Made by a program: the position numbers and the translations under genes. Of a stretch of DNA of 52,050 bases, positions 1-8,492 are shown in pieces; the stretch's first letter is position 1; each line of letters starts with the position of its first letter. A model generated the notes under the pieces. It did no database searches and was not told the DNA's origin. It worked only from the letters and a program-made list of their open reading frames with translations. Source of the stretch: VRUB01 sp046758085 (lineage in GTDB: Bacteria > Pseudomonadota > Gammaproteobacteria > Acidiferrobacterales > SPGG2); the NCBI GenBank assembly GCA_046758085.1, contig JBHHZP010000005.1, positions 1 to 52,050 on the forward strand, written 5' to 3'.

Positions 1-167
1 AGGTCGAGGTGGGCGGTGATATTATCCGCCTGACATTCTTCATTCTCTTTGGCGGAATGGTGCTGGCCTTGGCCCTTGCCTTTGGTTTGGGCGGGCAGAA
101 ATGGGCTGCCGGACAACTCGAGCGGTTCGCGAAGAAAAATAGTCCCAAGAAAGAGAAGAAAAAATAA
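1..167 (+). CDS. C-terminus of a conserved-TM-helix / mechanosensitive-channel-like membrane protein (partial)
   Basis: The window opens inside this gene. The frame ending at the TAA at 165-167 gives about 54 residues. They consist of a hydrophobic helix rich in Phe, Leu and Gly, the phrase ALALAFGLGG, and a short amphipathic Lys-rich tail. The phrase LALAFGLGG followed by a short polar stretch is typical of the conserved TM helix repeat found in small MscS-like channels and related membrane proteins, where it lines the pore. That is family knowledge; only the last helix and tail are visible here, so the true family and length cannot be told. It is followed by yciO after about 100 bases with no clear terminator. 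Confidence 0.6.
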   Translation, partial: VEVGGDIIRLTFFILFGGMVLALALAFGLGGQKWAAGQLERFAKKNSPKKEKKK

Positions 168-265
168 TTCCGCGATTCCGCTGTGCGATGTTGACCGCCA
201 GGGCTGCCGAGCCCAATGTCCTCGCACCCATCCGCGGCCACGTACTGTCGTGGCGGTAGCTTCTA

Positions 266-907
266 ATGGCGCAATACTTTCAGATCCACCCTGCTAATCC
301 GCAGCCGCGCCTGGTTCAGCGGGCGGTTGCAATCGTGCGTGACGGCGGAGTGATCGTCTACCCTACTGACTCGAGCTACGCCTTGGGCTGCTACATCGGC
401 GACAAGGATGCAATGGAGCGAATCCGCCGCATCCGGCGACTCAATGACCGGCATGATTTCACGCTTGTGTGTCGGGATCTGTCGGAGCTGTCGCTCTACG
501 CACGGATCACGAATGCTGATTATCGCCTGCTAAAGGCCAACACGCCGGGCCCGTACACTTTTATCTTGCCGGCGACGCGCGAGGTGCCGCGGCGGCTGAT
601 GAATCCGCGACGCAAGACCATTGGGCTGCGAATCCCCGATCACCGCATCGCCGAAGCACTACTGTCCGAGCTGGGCGCGCCGATGATGAGTGCCACGCTG
701 GTTCTACCGGGCGAAGATCTGCCCCTGAGCGATCCTGACGATATTCGCACACGCCTGGAGCACCAGGTGGATCTCATCATTGATGGCGGCTCTTGTGGGC
801 TCGAGCCCACCACGGTGGTGGCCCTCGAAGACGGCGTGGCCCGCGCTTTGCGCCTCGGCAAGGGTGATATCGCCCCATTCAAGGCGCAGGCGGAGCTCAC
901 TGCATAA
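266..907 (+). CDS. yciO: YciO-type threonylcarbamoyl-AMP synthase family protein
   Basis: 213 residues, the usual length for YciO. The whole protein is a Sua5/YrdC/YciO fold. The N-terminal stretch (FQIHPANPQPRL, then GGVIVYPTDSSYALGC around residues 28-43) matches the YciO subgroup closely, as do FTLVCRDLSELS and the KTIGLRIP segment that shape the nucleotide and threonine pocket. YrdC/Sua5 enzymes make threonylcarbamoyl-AMP for tRNA t6A37. YciO is a paralogue whose own role is less settled, so the exact reaction here is an inference. The ATG is preceded by no strong ribosome binding site. The gene stands alone between a membrane protein and the site-2 protease. Confidence 0.9.
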   Translation: MAQYFQIHPANPQPRLVQRAVAIVRDGGVIVYPTDSSYALGCYIGDKDAMERIRRIRRLNDRHDFTLVCRDLSELSLYARITNADYRLLKANTPGPYTFILPATREVPRRLMNPRRKTIGLRIPDHRIAEALLSELGAPMMSATLVLPGEDLPLSDPDDIRTRLEHQVDLIIDGGSCGLEPTTVVALEDGVARALRLGKGDIAPFKAQAELTA

Positions 908-962
908 CCCGACAGACGGTGATCTTGCCGGCGAAGTCAACGTGATTTTGTGCATGCTGGCC

Positions 963-979
963 TGATATACTGGCGGCAA
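963..979 (+). promoter_or_regulatory. Extended -10 promoter abutting the start codon at 979
   Basis: TG at 963-964, one base, then TATACT at 966-971 forms an extended -10 element. Transcription would begin about 6-8 bases later, at roughly 977-979, which is on or next to the ATG of the site-2 protease gene. No purine-rich ribosome binding site lies between. The mRNA may therefore be leaderless. No good -35 hexamer is seen at the right distance, as is common for extended -10 promoters. Confidence 0.45.
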
Positions 980-1662
980 TGCTAGAGGACATACTGCGCA
1001 TACTTAGCCACCTGCCCCGACTCCAACTGATCACCGTTTCGATTCTGCCCGTATTGTTCGCGATCACCGTTCACGAGGTCGCCCATGGATGGATTGCAAA
1101 ATTCCTCGGCGATCCCACGGCCGAGCGCTTGGGGCGCGTCACACTGAACCCGCTCAAGCACATCGATCCCGTCGGTACGATCCTGGTGCCGGCGGTGTTA
1201 TTGCTGGTGAAAGCGCCTTTTTTGTTCGGCTGGGCGAGACCGGTGCCGGTGACGTGGGAGAACCTGCGCCATCCGAAGCGGGATATGGTGCTCGTTGCGG
1301 CGGCCGGTCCGGGCGCCAATCTGGGGATGGCGCTGTTCTGGGGCCTGACGTCCAAGGTCGGCACCTTGTTGCCCGATGCCTGGGGCGCGATCGCCGCGCC
1401 GATAATATATATGGGCCTGATCGGCATCCTTATTAATGTGCTGCTGCTGGTCTTTAATCTGCTGCCGCTGCCACCGCTGGATGGCGGGCGTGTCGCGGTG
1501 GGGCTGTTGCCGGGCCGTTGGGCGTGGCGCTTGAGCCGTGTGGAACCGTTCGGATTCTTGATCCTGCTAGCGCTCTTGTTCAGCGGGGTTTTGTCGGTGA
1601 TTATTGCCCCGCCGATCGAACTTTTCGTCAGGCTTGTGGGTAGTGTGGCGGGGCTATCGTGA
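979..1662 (+). CDS. Site-2 protease family (M50) membrane metallopeptidase
   Basis: 227 residues with several hydrophobic helices. HEVAHGW near residue 32 is the HExxH zinc motif inside the first membrane region, and NLLPLPPLDGGRV near residue 165 supplies the third zinc ligand in the conserved N-x-P-x-x-P-L-D-G-G block. This is the short site-2 protease family without PDZ domains, embedded in the cytoplasmic membrane; the substrate is unknown. The start is the ATG at 979, which lacks a ribosome binding site but sits just after an extended -10 promoter. The stop TGA overlaps the GTG start of trpS, so the two are probably co-transcribed. Confidence 0.88.
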   Translation: MLEDILRILSHLPRLQLITVSILPVLFAITVHEVAHGWIAKFLGDPTAERLGRVTLNPLKHIDPVGTILVPAVLLLVKAPFLFGWARPVPVTWENLRHPKRDMVLVAAAGPGANLGMALFWGLTSKVGTLLPDAWGAIAAPIIYMGLIGILINVLLLVFNLLPLPPLDGGRVAVGLLPGRWAWRLSRVEPFGFLILLALLFSGVLSVIIAPPIELFVRLVGSVAGLS

Positions 1663-2888
1663 CGACACTCAGCAGTGTTCCACCCGGTCAGTCGGTACGC
1701 GTGCTGTCCGGTATGCGTCCCACGGGGCGGCTGCATCTAGGGCATTATCACGGTGTGTTGAAAAACTGGATCCGGCTGCAGCATGAGTACGAAGCCTTCT
1801 TCTTCGTCGCCGACTGGCATGCGCTGACGACGCACTATGATGAACCGGACGTGATCAAAGACCATGTGTGGGATATGGTTGTGGACTGGCTGGCCGCCGG
1901 CGTCGACCCGCATAATGCCACGCTTTTTATCCAATCCCACGTACCGCAGCACGCCGAGCTGTTTACTTTGCTGGGCATGATTACCCCGCTATCGTGGCTG
2001 GAGCGGGTCCCGAGCTACAAGGACCAGCAGGTGCAACTCAAGGACAAAGACCTTTCCACCTATGGTTTTCTGGGTTACCCGTTACTGCAAAGTGCCGATA
2101 TCCTTATTTATCGGGCAGGACTGGTCCCGGTGGGCGAGGATCAGGTCGCTCACGTCGAGCTCACACGCGAGGTCGCGCGCCGGTTCAACCATCTCTATGG
2201 ACGTGAGCCCGGCTATGAGGAGCGCGCGGAGAAGGCAATTAACAAGTTGGGCAAGAAGACCGGCACGTTGTACCGTGAGCTGCGTACCGCCTATCTTGAA
2301 AAAGGCGACCAAGACGCGCTCGAGACCGCACGTGCACTGCTGGAAAAGCAAAAGAGCATTACCATCGGCGATAAGGAACGTCTGTTTGGCTATCTTGAAG
2401 GTGGCGGCAAGATCATCCTGCCGGAGCCTCAGGCCTTGTTGACGCATTCGCCGAAGATGCCGGGCCTCGATGGCCAGAAAATGTCGAAGTCCTATAATAA
2501 TATTATTGCGCTGCGCGACGACCCGGCGGACATCGAGAAGAAAATGCGGACCATGCCCACCGATCCTGCACGCGTACGACGTTCCGACCCGGGTGAACCG
2601 GAGAAGTGTCCGGTGTGGCCCTTTCACCAGATCTACTCGGACGCGGATACCAAGGTTTGGGTGCAAGAAGGTTGCCGCACTGCCGGTATCGGCTGCCTGG
2701 AGTGTAAGCAAAAGGTGATCGATGCTGTTATTGCGGAGCTTGCGCCCATCCGCGAACGGGCTGTGGAGTATGCCGAGGATCCGACCTTGGCCAAGAACAT
2801 CATCGCCGAGGGATCCGAGCATGCGCGAGATGTGGCGGACGAAACGCTCGACGATGTCCGTCAGGCGATAGGGTTGGGCTATAGCTGA
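1659..2888 (+). CDS. trpS: Tryptophan--tRNA ligase
   Basis: 409 residues. It is a class I aminoacyl-tRNA synthetase that charges tRNA-Trp in the cytoplasm. The HIGH-type signature is HLGH at residues 26-29 and the KMSKS loop is exact at residues 274-278. The protein is longer than the roughly 330-residue E. coli enzyme because of an insert before KMSKS (about residues 190-260), as in some other proteobacterial TrpS proteins. The start is GTG at 1659 and overlaps the previous stop. The TGA stop overlaps the ATG of scpA, indicating translational coupling. Confidence 0.95.
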   Translation: MTTLSSVPPGQSVRVLSGMRPTGRLHLGHYHGVLKNWIRLQHEYEAFFFVADWHALTTHYDEPDVIKDHVWDMVVDWLAAGVDPHNATLFIQSHVPQHAELFTLLGMITPLSWLERVPSYKDQQVQLKDKDLSTYGFLGYPLLQSADILIYRAGLVPVGEDQVAHVELTREVARRFNHLYGREPGYEERAEKAINKLGKKTGTLYRELRTAYLEKGDQDALETARALLEKQKSITIGDKERLFGYLEGGGKIILPEPQALLTHSPKMPGLDGQKMSKSYNNIIALRDDPADIEKKMRTMPTDPARVRRSDPGEPEKCPVWPFHQIYSDADTKVWVQEGCRTAGIGCLECKQKVIDAVIAELAPIRERAVEYAEDPTLAKNIIAEGSEHARDVADETLDDVRQAIGLGYS

Positions 2889-3679
2889 TGGATACGCCGG
2901 TGCAAAAAAACGAATCGCGCTTCGCGCTCATCCAGGGCGAGCCCGTAACCGAGTTTCCAGAGGATCTCTATATCCCCCCCGACGCGCTAGAGGTGTTTCT
3001 CGAGACCTTTGAGGGCCCGCTAGACCTGCTGCTGTACCTCATTCGCAAGCAAAATATCGATATCCTTGATATCCCCATAGCCGAGGTCACGCAACAGTAC
3101 ATGGCTTACATTGATCTCATGCAGCTTGCGCGGCTAGAGCTCGCCGGCGAGTATCTGGTCATGGCCGCTGTGCTGGCCGAGATCAAGTCACGAATGTTAT
3201 TACCGCGTCCGAGCCAGGAGGAAAGCGAAGATGATCCGCGGGCGGAGCTGGTGCGCCGGCTGCAGGAGTACGAACGTTACCGCAAAGCGGCCGAGGACCT
3301 GGACCGCGTGCCTCGGCTCGGGCGGGATGTGCATGTGGCGATTGCCCAGTTCGACAGCAGGCCCTTACCACGGGCACAGCCCAAGGTGGCCCTGGTCGAG
3401 CTGTTGGATGCGTTCAAGCGCGTGCTCGAGCGGGCCGAGCTTTACCAGCATCACCACGTGCTGCGCGAACGATTGTCTGTGCGTGAGCGTATGACTCAGA
3501 TTCTGAGCCGAATCGACAGCGAGAATTTCGTGAACTTCGAAGACTTGTTCAACGTTCGGGAAGGCAGGTTGGGGATCGTGGTCACGTTCATCGCGGTTTT
3601 GGAATTGTTAAGAGAGGCGCTGCTAGTTGTGGTCCAGCCAGAGCCGTTTGCGCCTATCCATGTGAAGGCGGCAGCATGA
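2888..3679 (+). CDS. scpA: Segregation and condensation protein A
   Basis: 263 residues, the usual length. ScpA is the kleisin that bridges the SMC heads and binds ScpB, acting in chromosome condensation and segregation. The N-terminal block FEGPLDLLLYLIRKQNIDI (about residues 40-58) is the hallmark SMC-neck binding segment. EYLVMAAVLAEIKSRMLLPR follows, and the C-terminal winged helix ends with FIAVLELLREALLVVVQ. It overlaps trpS by one base and scpB by four bases (ATGA), so the operon is translationally coupled. Confidence 0.95.
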   Translation: MDTPVQKNESRFALIQGEPVTEFPEDLYIPPDALEVFLETFEGPLDLLLYLIRKQNIDILDIPIAEVTQQYMAYIDLMQLARLELAGEYLVMAAVLAEIKSRMLLPRPSQEESEDDPRAELVRRLQEYERYRKAAEDLDRVPRLGRDVHVAIAQFDSRPLPRAQPKVALVELLDAFKRVLERAELYQHHHVLRERLSVRERMTQILSRIDSENFVNFEDLFNVREGRLGIVVTFIAVLELLREALLVVVQPEPFAPIHVKAAA

Positions 3680-4449
3680 TGTCAGAAGACATTTCGGAGC
3701 TGAAGAATATCGTCGAAGCGGCGCTGCTGGCAGCGGGCGAGCCATTGACCATTGACAGGATTATTTCCATGTTTCCCGCGGATTCCCGGCCTTCGCGCGA
3801 AGCCGTTGGCGAGGTCCTGATCACGCTCGCGCGGGACTACGAGGGCCGCGGTATCGAGCTCAAGCGCGTCGATCGAAGCTACCGTTTTCAAACGTGCGAA
3901 AAGTACGCCCCGTGGATAGTACGGCTGCAGCAGGAGCGCCCGCCCCGGTACTCGCGCGCGTTATTGGAGACATTGGCGATCGTAGCCTACAAACAACCTG
4001 TCACCCGCGGCGACATCGAGGCAATTCGCGGCGTGTCTGTGAGCCCGGAGATTATCCGCACGCTCCTGGAGCGCGAATGGATTCGCCAGGTAGGGTACAG
4101 GGATACGCCCGGCAAGCCGGCACTGTTCGGCACGACCCGCCATTTCGCAGAATATTTCAATTTGAGTAGCCTCGATGAGCTGCCGCCACTGGCCGAGCTG
4201 CGTGATCTCGAGGCCATCGGTAGGCAGCTTGACCTGCGCATCGGCGCGGACAGCCCCTCGCAACCACGCATGAGCGTGGGCGTGGACGAAGGCAAATCTG
4301 TGGCGCCAGCGGGCTCCGATGCCATGGTGCCTGAGTCGCAGGACCCTACCAGCAGGGCGCCTTCGCCCGCGCCGAAGGAGCCGGTCGCGAGCACGATGTC
4401 TGACGCGCAGCACGCCCAGCCTCCTTATCCCAAACGTGAGGAGGCATGA
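3676..4449 (+). CDS. scpB: Segregation and condensation protein B
   Basis: 257 residues. ScpB forms a dimer of paired winged helices that binds the ScpA kleisin. The conserved part is residues 1-190, with LLETLAIVAYKQPVTRGDIEAIRG (about 96-119) and the GKPALFGTT block. Residues from about 195 to the end form a low-complexity Ser/Pro/Ala tail that probably has no fold. The gene starts at the ATG overlapping the scpA stop (a second ATG follows at 3679), and its end overlaps rluB by four bases. Confidence 0.95.
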   Translation: MMSEDISELKNIVEAALLAAGEPLTIDRIISMFPADSRPSREAVGEVLITLARDYEGRGIELKRVDRSYRFQTCEKYAPWIVRLQQERPPRYSRALLETLAIVAYKQPVTRGDIEAIRGVSVSPEIIRTLLEREWIRQVGYRDTPGKPALFGTTRHFAEYFNLSSLDELPPLAELRDLEAIGRQLDLRIGADSPSQPRMSVGVDEGKSVAPAGSDAMVPESQDPTSRAPSPAPKEPVASTMSDAQHAQPPYPKREEA

Positions 4450-5261
4450 GTGAGAAGCTACAAAAGGTGCTCGCCCGCGCAGGGATGGGCTCGCGCCGCG
4501 AGATGGAACGCTGGATCGAGCAAGGCCGCGTGTCGGTAGATGGCAAGCGCGCACATATCGGCGATCGCATCGACGCGTACCAGGTAGTGCGGGTCGACGG
4601 ACGCGTGGTCACAACCGGCAAGGCCGCTGGCCGATGCCGCGTACTGCTGTACCACAAACCTGAAGGCGAGATATGCACCCGCTCGGACCCGGCCGGGAGA
4701 CCCACTGTGTTTGATCATTTGCCGCGTTTGCGCCAGGGGCGCTGGATCGTCGTGGGCCGGCTCGATATCAACACCACAGGACTGCTCCTGTTGACCACGG
4801 ACGGCGAGCTTGCGAATCGGTTAATGCATCCATCCACGGAGATCGAACGCGAATACGCGGTTCGTGTTTTGGGCAAGGTCGATGAGTCGGCGTTGCGACA
4901 GCTGCAGGCAGGCGTCTCGCTGGCTGACGGATTGGCACGTTTCGAAACGATTCGTGACCAGGGCGGCGAGGGCGCTAATCATTGGTATCACGTGACGCTC
5001 ACAGAAGGGCGCAAGCGCGAGGTGCGCAATCTCTGGCAAGCGATTGGCATCAAGGTCAGTCGCCTGATTCGCGTTCGCTATGGGCCGGTAAGTTTGCCGC
5101 GCAGCCTGCGCGCCGGGAAATTGCACGAGCTCGATCGCACGGCTGTTACCCGCTTGCGCGCGGCGGTGGGTCTGGGAGTTGCAAGCAACCGGCATAAGCC
5201 GTTTCGCTGGGATGGCTCGAAAACGCAGCGCCACGCAACAAGGCCGCCACCGGGGCGTTGA
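4446..5261 (+). CDS. rluB: 23S rRNA pseudouridine synthase of the RluB type
   Basis: 271 residues. An S4 RNA-binding domain (EKLQKVLARAGMGSRREMERWI) is followed by the RsuA/RluB/E/F catalytic domain. The catalytic Asp is D107 in GRLDINTTGLLLLT. RluB isomerises U2605 (E. coli numbering) of 23S rRNA. In many gammaproteobacteria rluB follows scpB directly, as here. The last 35 residues are basic and poorly conserved. The start ATG overlaps the scpB stop. Confidence 0.92.
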   Translation: MSEKLQKVLARAGMGSRREMERWIEQGRVSVDGKRAHIGDRIDAYQVVRVDGRVVTTGKAAGRCRVLLYHKPEGEICTRSDPAGRPTVFDHLPRLRQGRWIVVGRLDINTTGLLLLTTDGELANRLMHPSTEIEREYAVRVLGKVDESALRQLQAGVSLADGLARFETIRDQGGEGANHWYHVTLTEGRKREVRNLWQAIGIKVSRLIRVRYGPVSLPRSLRAGKLHELDRTAVTRLRAAVGLGVASNRHKPFRWDGSKTQRHATRPPPGR

Positions 5262-5994
5262 CCCACATTCGCGTGCGCGCGACGGTGTTGCCAGTGTGCG
5301 CGGTACGTTTGAGCGCTTGTTTGCGGCATACGGCCCGCGTGGCTGGTGGCCGGGAGACTCTATCTTCGAGATCATGGTAGGCGCGGTGTTGACGCAGAAT
5401 ACCGCGTGGACCAATGTCGAAAAGGCAATAAGTAATCTAAGACACGCGAAGGCCTTGTCGCCAGAGGCGATTGTGGGTGCCCATCCCCGGCGACTCGCGA
5501 GCCTCATTCGCCCGTCTGGATACTTCAATGTAAAGGCCAGACGGCTGCGCGCGTTGTGCCGCTGGCTGCTGGCGCAAGGCGGGATCAAAAAGCTCGCGAG
5601 AATGGACACGCAAGCACTGCGCCTGGCGCTGTTGTCGGTTCACGGCGTGGGTCGCGAGACCGCCGATGATATTTTACTCTACGCGTTCGCGCGTCCGGTG
5701 TTCGTTATTGATGCATACACACGGCGCATCTTCACGCGGCTGGGCATGATCGCAGGCACCGAGGACTATGAGGGCTTACGGCGGATGTTCGAACAGGTCC
5801 TCGGCGCTGACGTCGCGCTGTACAATGAATATCACGCATTGATCGTGCGCCATGGCAAAGACGTCTGCCGCAAAAAACCGCAGTGCAACAGCTGCTGTCT
5901 GGCGGCCATATGCTCCGCTCACGGTGAGGGGCCTCCGCCAACCTATTTTAACCCAATGATTTATAAAGAAAAAAATAAACAAAAGCCGCAATAG
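5212..5994 (+). CDS. Endonuclease III-like HhH-GPD DNA glycosylase with [4Fe-4S] cluster
   Basis: 260 residues from the ATG at 5212; an upstream ATG at 5179 and a GTG at 5296 are also possible, and the recognisable fold starts at about 5296. The HhH-GPD core shows VLTQNTAWTNVEKAI, the helix-hairpin-helix LLSVHGVGRETADD and the catalytic Asp in FVIDAYTRR. Four cysteines at the end follow C-x5-C-x2-C-x5-C and should bind an iron-sulfur cluster. The lysine that bifunctional endonuclease III has in its GVGRKTA motif is Glu here, so a monofunctional glycosylase of MagIII type (3-methyladenine) is more likely than a true Nth. It overlaps the 3-prime end of rluB. Confidence 0.85.
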   Translation: MARKRSATQQGRHRGVDPHSRARDGVASVRGTFERLFAAYGPRGWWPGDSIFEIMVGAVLTQNTAWTNVEKAISNLRHAKALSPEAIVGAHPRRLASLIRPSGYFNVKARRLRALCRWLLAQGGIKKLARMDTQALRLALLSVHGVGRETADDILLYAFARPVFVIDAYTRRIFTRLGMIAGTEDYEGLRRMFEQVLGADVALYNEYHALIVRHGKDVCRKKPQCNSCCLAAICSAHGEGPPPTYFNPMIYKEKNKQKPQ

Positions 5995-6069
5995 CAGCCC
6001 TCCGACGGTGCCTATCAATACGCGCTGGATTCGGGTAATATTGGACACAGCGCACAAAAGAGCAGTACC

Positions 6070-6453
6070 GTGTGGAGTAAGAACTTAGAACCAACTGTAG
6101 TTGCCCCACGCTTTTTGGTCTCAACCCCCGATCAGCTGCGTTGGCTTGACGGAATCGTCAAGGTAGTCATCGTCCTCAATCTTCTGGACATCCTGTTCAC
6201 GCTGTACTGGGTAGGTGAGGGGTGGGCCGAAGAAGCAAATCTGCTATTGCAGAACTTGGTAAGCAATCAACCGATTCTGTTCGTCCTCACAAAAATTGCG
6301 CTGGTGTCGTTCGGTTCTTTTCTGCTATGGAAGCATCGTAGCCATCCCTTGGCCGTGGTTGGCATCTTTCTAATCTTTCTTACGTACTATTTCACCTTGC
6401 TCCATCACCTGCGGTTCACAAGCGGGTTTGTGCGCACCATCCTAGGCGTCTAA
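6070..6453 (+). CDS. DUF5658-type small membrane protein
   Basis: 127 residues with three predicted membrane helices: VVIVLNLLDILFTLYWV (about 32-50), an amphipathic stretch leading to ILFVLTKIALVSFGSFLLW (about 75-94), and VVGIFLIFLTYYFTLLHHL. The arrangement of Leu-Leu-Asp in helix 1, then AEEANLLL, then a conserved Lys in helix 2, is what DUF5658 proteins look like. No function is known. The start is the GTG at 6070. A short hairpin terminator follows, so the gene is probably monocistronic. Confidence 0.65.
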   Translation: MWSKNLEPTVVAPRFLVSTPDQLRWLDGIVKVVIVLNLLDILFTLYWVGEGWAEEANLLLQNLVSNQPILFVLTKIALVSFGSFLLWKHRSHPLAVVGIFLIFLTYYFTLLHHLRFTSGFVRTILGV

Positions 6454-6474
6454 GCCGCCGTTTGTGGCGGTTTG
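6452..6474 (+). terminator. Weak rho-independent terminator after the DUF5658 gene
   Basis: Stem CCGCC (6455-6459) pairs with GGCGG (6466-6470), with flanking A-T pairs, around a six-base loop, followed by TTTGAT. It begins at the stop codon. The stem is short and the T-run only three bases, so strength is doubtful. Confidence 0.45.
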
Positions 6475-6728
6475 ATCTGCCATGCCTGGGGTTCGTCTCT
6501 TGTGGATGACAGCTACATTTCAACGCGTCCATATCGGTTTTTCTGTATCGCTTGGTGGATGTGCCAGTCCTAGCACATCCAACCGTCATATGTGCTCACT
6601 TTCATCCTCATAAGCTCCTACCAGCCCAACAAATGCTTGGTACGTCTGCACCGCCGTCCATTCGGTGAAGACCTTCCAGTATTAACAGGTTTCAGAGGCC
6701 CGAGCGAGATTGGTGGGACGACAGTGGC

Positions 6729-8114
6729 TCACTTTCTAATTCCCCCTTTTGTCAGGTCAGCCGGGTCGAGCAAGCGCTTAAGTTCCTTTTCGCCGAGGTT
6801 TGTCATCTCCTTGGCTACCTCGAGTATGGGACGTCGCTCGGCGTAGGCCTTTCTCGCGATCGCGGCAGCCTTGTCGTACCCAATAATGGTATTCAGCGCC
6901 GTAACCAGAATGGGGTTGTGCGCAAGGGCGCCCTGCATTTGCTCCGTGTTCACGCTGAAGCCCGCGATCGCCCGGTCGGCCAGGACGCGTGACGCATTGG
7001 AAAGAATTTCTATGCTCTGCAGCAGGTTGTAGGCGATTATCGGGAGCATGACGTTGAGCTGGAAGCTGCCCGATTGCCCCGCGATCGTGATGGTGACATC
7101 GTTGCCCAGAACCTGGGCACAGACCATGGTTACCGCTTCCGGAATCACGGGATTCACCTTACCCGGCATGATGCTGCTGCCGGGTTGCAGCGCCGGTAGC
7201 TGGATCTCGGCAAGACCCCCGAGCGGGCCACTGTTCATCCAACGCAGATCGTTGGCAATCTTCATCAGGCTGACAGCCACCGTCTTGAGCTGGCCACTCG
7301 CCTCCACGGCCGTGTCTTGGGCGCTGAGGTCTTGAAAGTGATTGGCACCACTTTCGAACGAAATCCCAGTGGCAGCGGCAAGCTCGGATGCCAGCCGGAA
7401 TCCAAATTTCGGGTGGGCGTTGATCCCCGTGCCAACTGCGGTGCCGCCGATCGCCAGAATCTGCAAGCGCGGTAATGTCGCCTCGATACGCTCAATGTCA
7501 TGCCGCACCTGGGCGGCCCAACCGCTAAGCTCCTGACCGAGGGTGATGGGCATGGCATCCATGAGGTGGGTGCGACCGGTCTTTGGCTGGTGCTCGAGCT
7601 CATCTGCACGCCGCGTGATGGTATCGGCCAGATGAATTAATGCCGGTAACAGCTCGCCGCGTAGCTGTAGGCAGACACTGACGTGAATCGCTGTGGGTAT
7701 GACATCGTTACTGCTTTGGCACATATTGACATGATCGTTGGGATGCACGGCTTTTTCCGAACGCGCGCTGGCGAGGCGCGCGATAACCTCGTTCGCGTTC
7801 ATGTTGGTGCTGGTTCCTGAGCCTGTTTGGAACACGTCGATGGGAAAGTGCTGGTCGTGCATGCCTTGCCCGACCTCTGCTGCAGCTGTCTCGATCGCCG
7901 ATGCAGTGGCGTCATCGAGCAACCCGAGCTGGCCATTCACTCTAGCCGCGGCTCTCTTGATCATGCCCAGTGCCTTGATAAAAGCAGTGGGCAGACGCAG
8001 CCCGCTGATAGGGAAGTTGTCCACGGCCCGTTGGGTTTGGGCGCCGTACTCAGCGTTGGCAGGCACCTGTACTTCTCCCATGCTGTCCGTTTCGATTCGG
8101 TATTCAGCGCTCAT
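6729..8114 (-). CDS. fumC: Fumarate hydratase class II
   Basis: 461 residues, the normal length of the oxygen-stable, iron-free fumarase that interconverts fumarate and malate in the TCA cycle. Visible signatures are TGSGTSTNMNANEVIA in the substrate site, GRTHLMDAMPITLGQE, and the flexible SS loop GSSIMPGKVNPVIPEA. The frame runs 49 codons further upstream to an ATG at 8261. The start at 8114 is preferred because it has a GGAGG nine bases upstream and aligns with the family N-terminus (YRIETDSMGEVQVP). About 275 bases separate its end from the convergent DUF5658 gene, and I see no strong terminator there. Confidence 0.95.
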   Translation of the reverse strand: MSAEYRIETDSMGEVQVPANAEYGAQTQRAVDNFPISGLRLPTAFIKALGMIKRAAARVNGQLGLLDDATASAIETAAAEVGQGMHDQHFPIDVFQTGSGTSTNMNANEVIARLASARSEKAVHPNDHVNMCQSSNDVIPTAIHVSVCLQLRGELLPALIHLADTITRRADELEHQPKTGRTHLMDAMPITLGQELSGWAAQVRHDIERIEATLPRLQILAIGGTAVGTGINAHPKFGFRLASELAAATGISFESGANHFQDLSAQDTAVEASGQLKTVAVSLMKIANDLRWMNSGPLGGLAEIQLPALQPGSSIMPGKVNPVIPEAVTMVCAQVLGNDVTITIAGQSGSFQLNVMLPIIAYNLLQSIEILSNASRVLADRAIAGFSVNTEQMQGALAHNPILVTALNTIIGYDKAAAIARKAYAERRPILEVAKEMTNLGEKELKRLLDPADLTKGGIRK

Positions 8115-8316
8115 TGCTGCAGGGCCTCCGGTTGAGGGGTTGTATTTCTCCGGCGCCGCCGGTTTGCAGTGCGCGGGCGTGCCGATGCTTCCACGCCACA
8201 CTGGCTTCCCAATAATACCAATGTTAGCAGCAGTACGAGTCATCATCACTGCGGCGTGCATACTAACCTATTGATTAGAAGAATCTTTGCTTACGGATCG
8301 GGACGCCGTTAGCACC

Positions 8317-8340
8317 CGATCGGCGGTTCGTCGCCGATCG
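8317..8340. promoter_or_regulatory. Perfect 9-bp inverted repeat between divergent genes
   Basis: CGATCGGCG (8317-8325) and CGCCGATCG (8332-8340) are separated by six bases. The element lies between fumC (minus) and the small secreted protein gene (plus). It has no T-run on either side, so it may be an operator or an RNA hairpin in a leader rather than a terminator. Confidence 0.4.
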
Positions 8341-8410
8341 AAAAGGATGCCGCTGGAGTCGATTTCTGGCTTTTGGTGCTCGTCCCTTTTCCGGCAACCA
8401 CTATGCAGGA

Positions 8411-8460
8411 CGGTTGTGCGGCCAATGAACTATTCACAACCGAGGTGCTCTTTGTAATAT
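8411..8460 (+). promoter_or_regulatory. Promoter with overlapping inverted repeat upstream of the secreted repeat protein
   Basis: A sigma70-like pair is TTCACA (8433-8438) and TAATAT (8455-8460) with a 16-base spacer. CGGTTGTG (8411-8418) and CACAACCG (8435-8442) form an 8-bp inverted repeat with a 16-base gap, and its right arm overlaps the -35 hexamer. This is a plausible site for a dimeric regulator. The predicted transcript would begin near 8467 and reach the ATG at 8493. Confidence 0.4.
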
Positions 8461-8492
8461 AACGATCGCGCTCATAAACGGGGGTGATAGCC

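Noticed and set aside
1071..1736. Long minus-strand open frame of 221 codons
   Set aside because: It lies wholly opposite the site-2 protease and trpS start, and its Pro/Arg/Ser-rich product has no family resemblance; a shadow frame.
2082..2822. Long minus-strand frame opposite trpS
   Set aside because: It is antisense to a conserved synthetase and has no recognisable domain.
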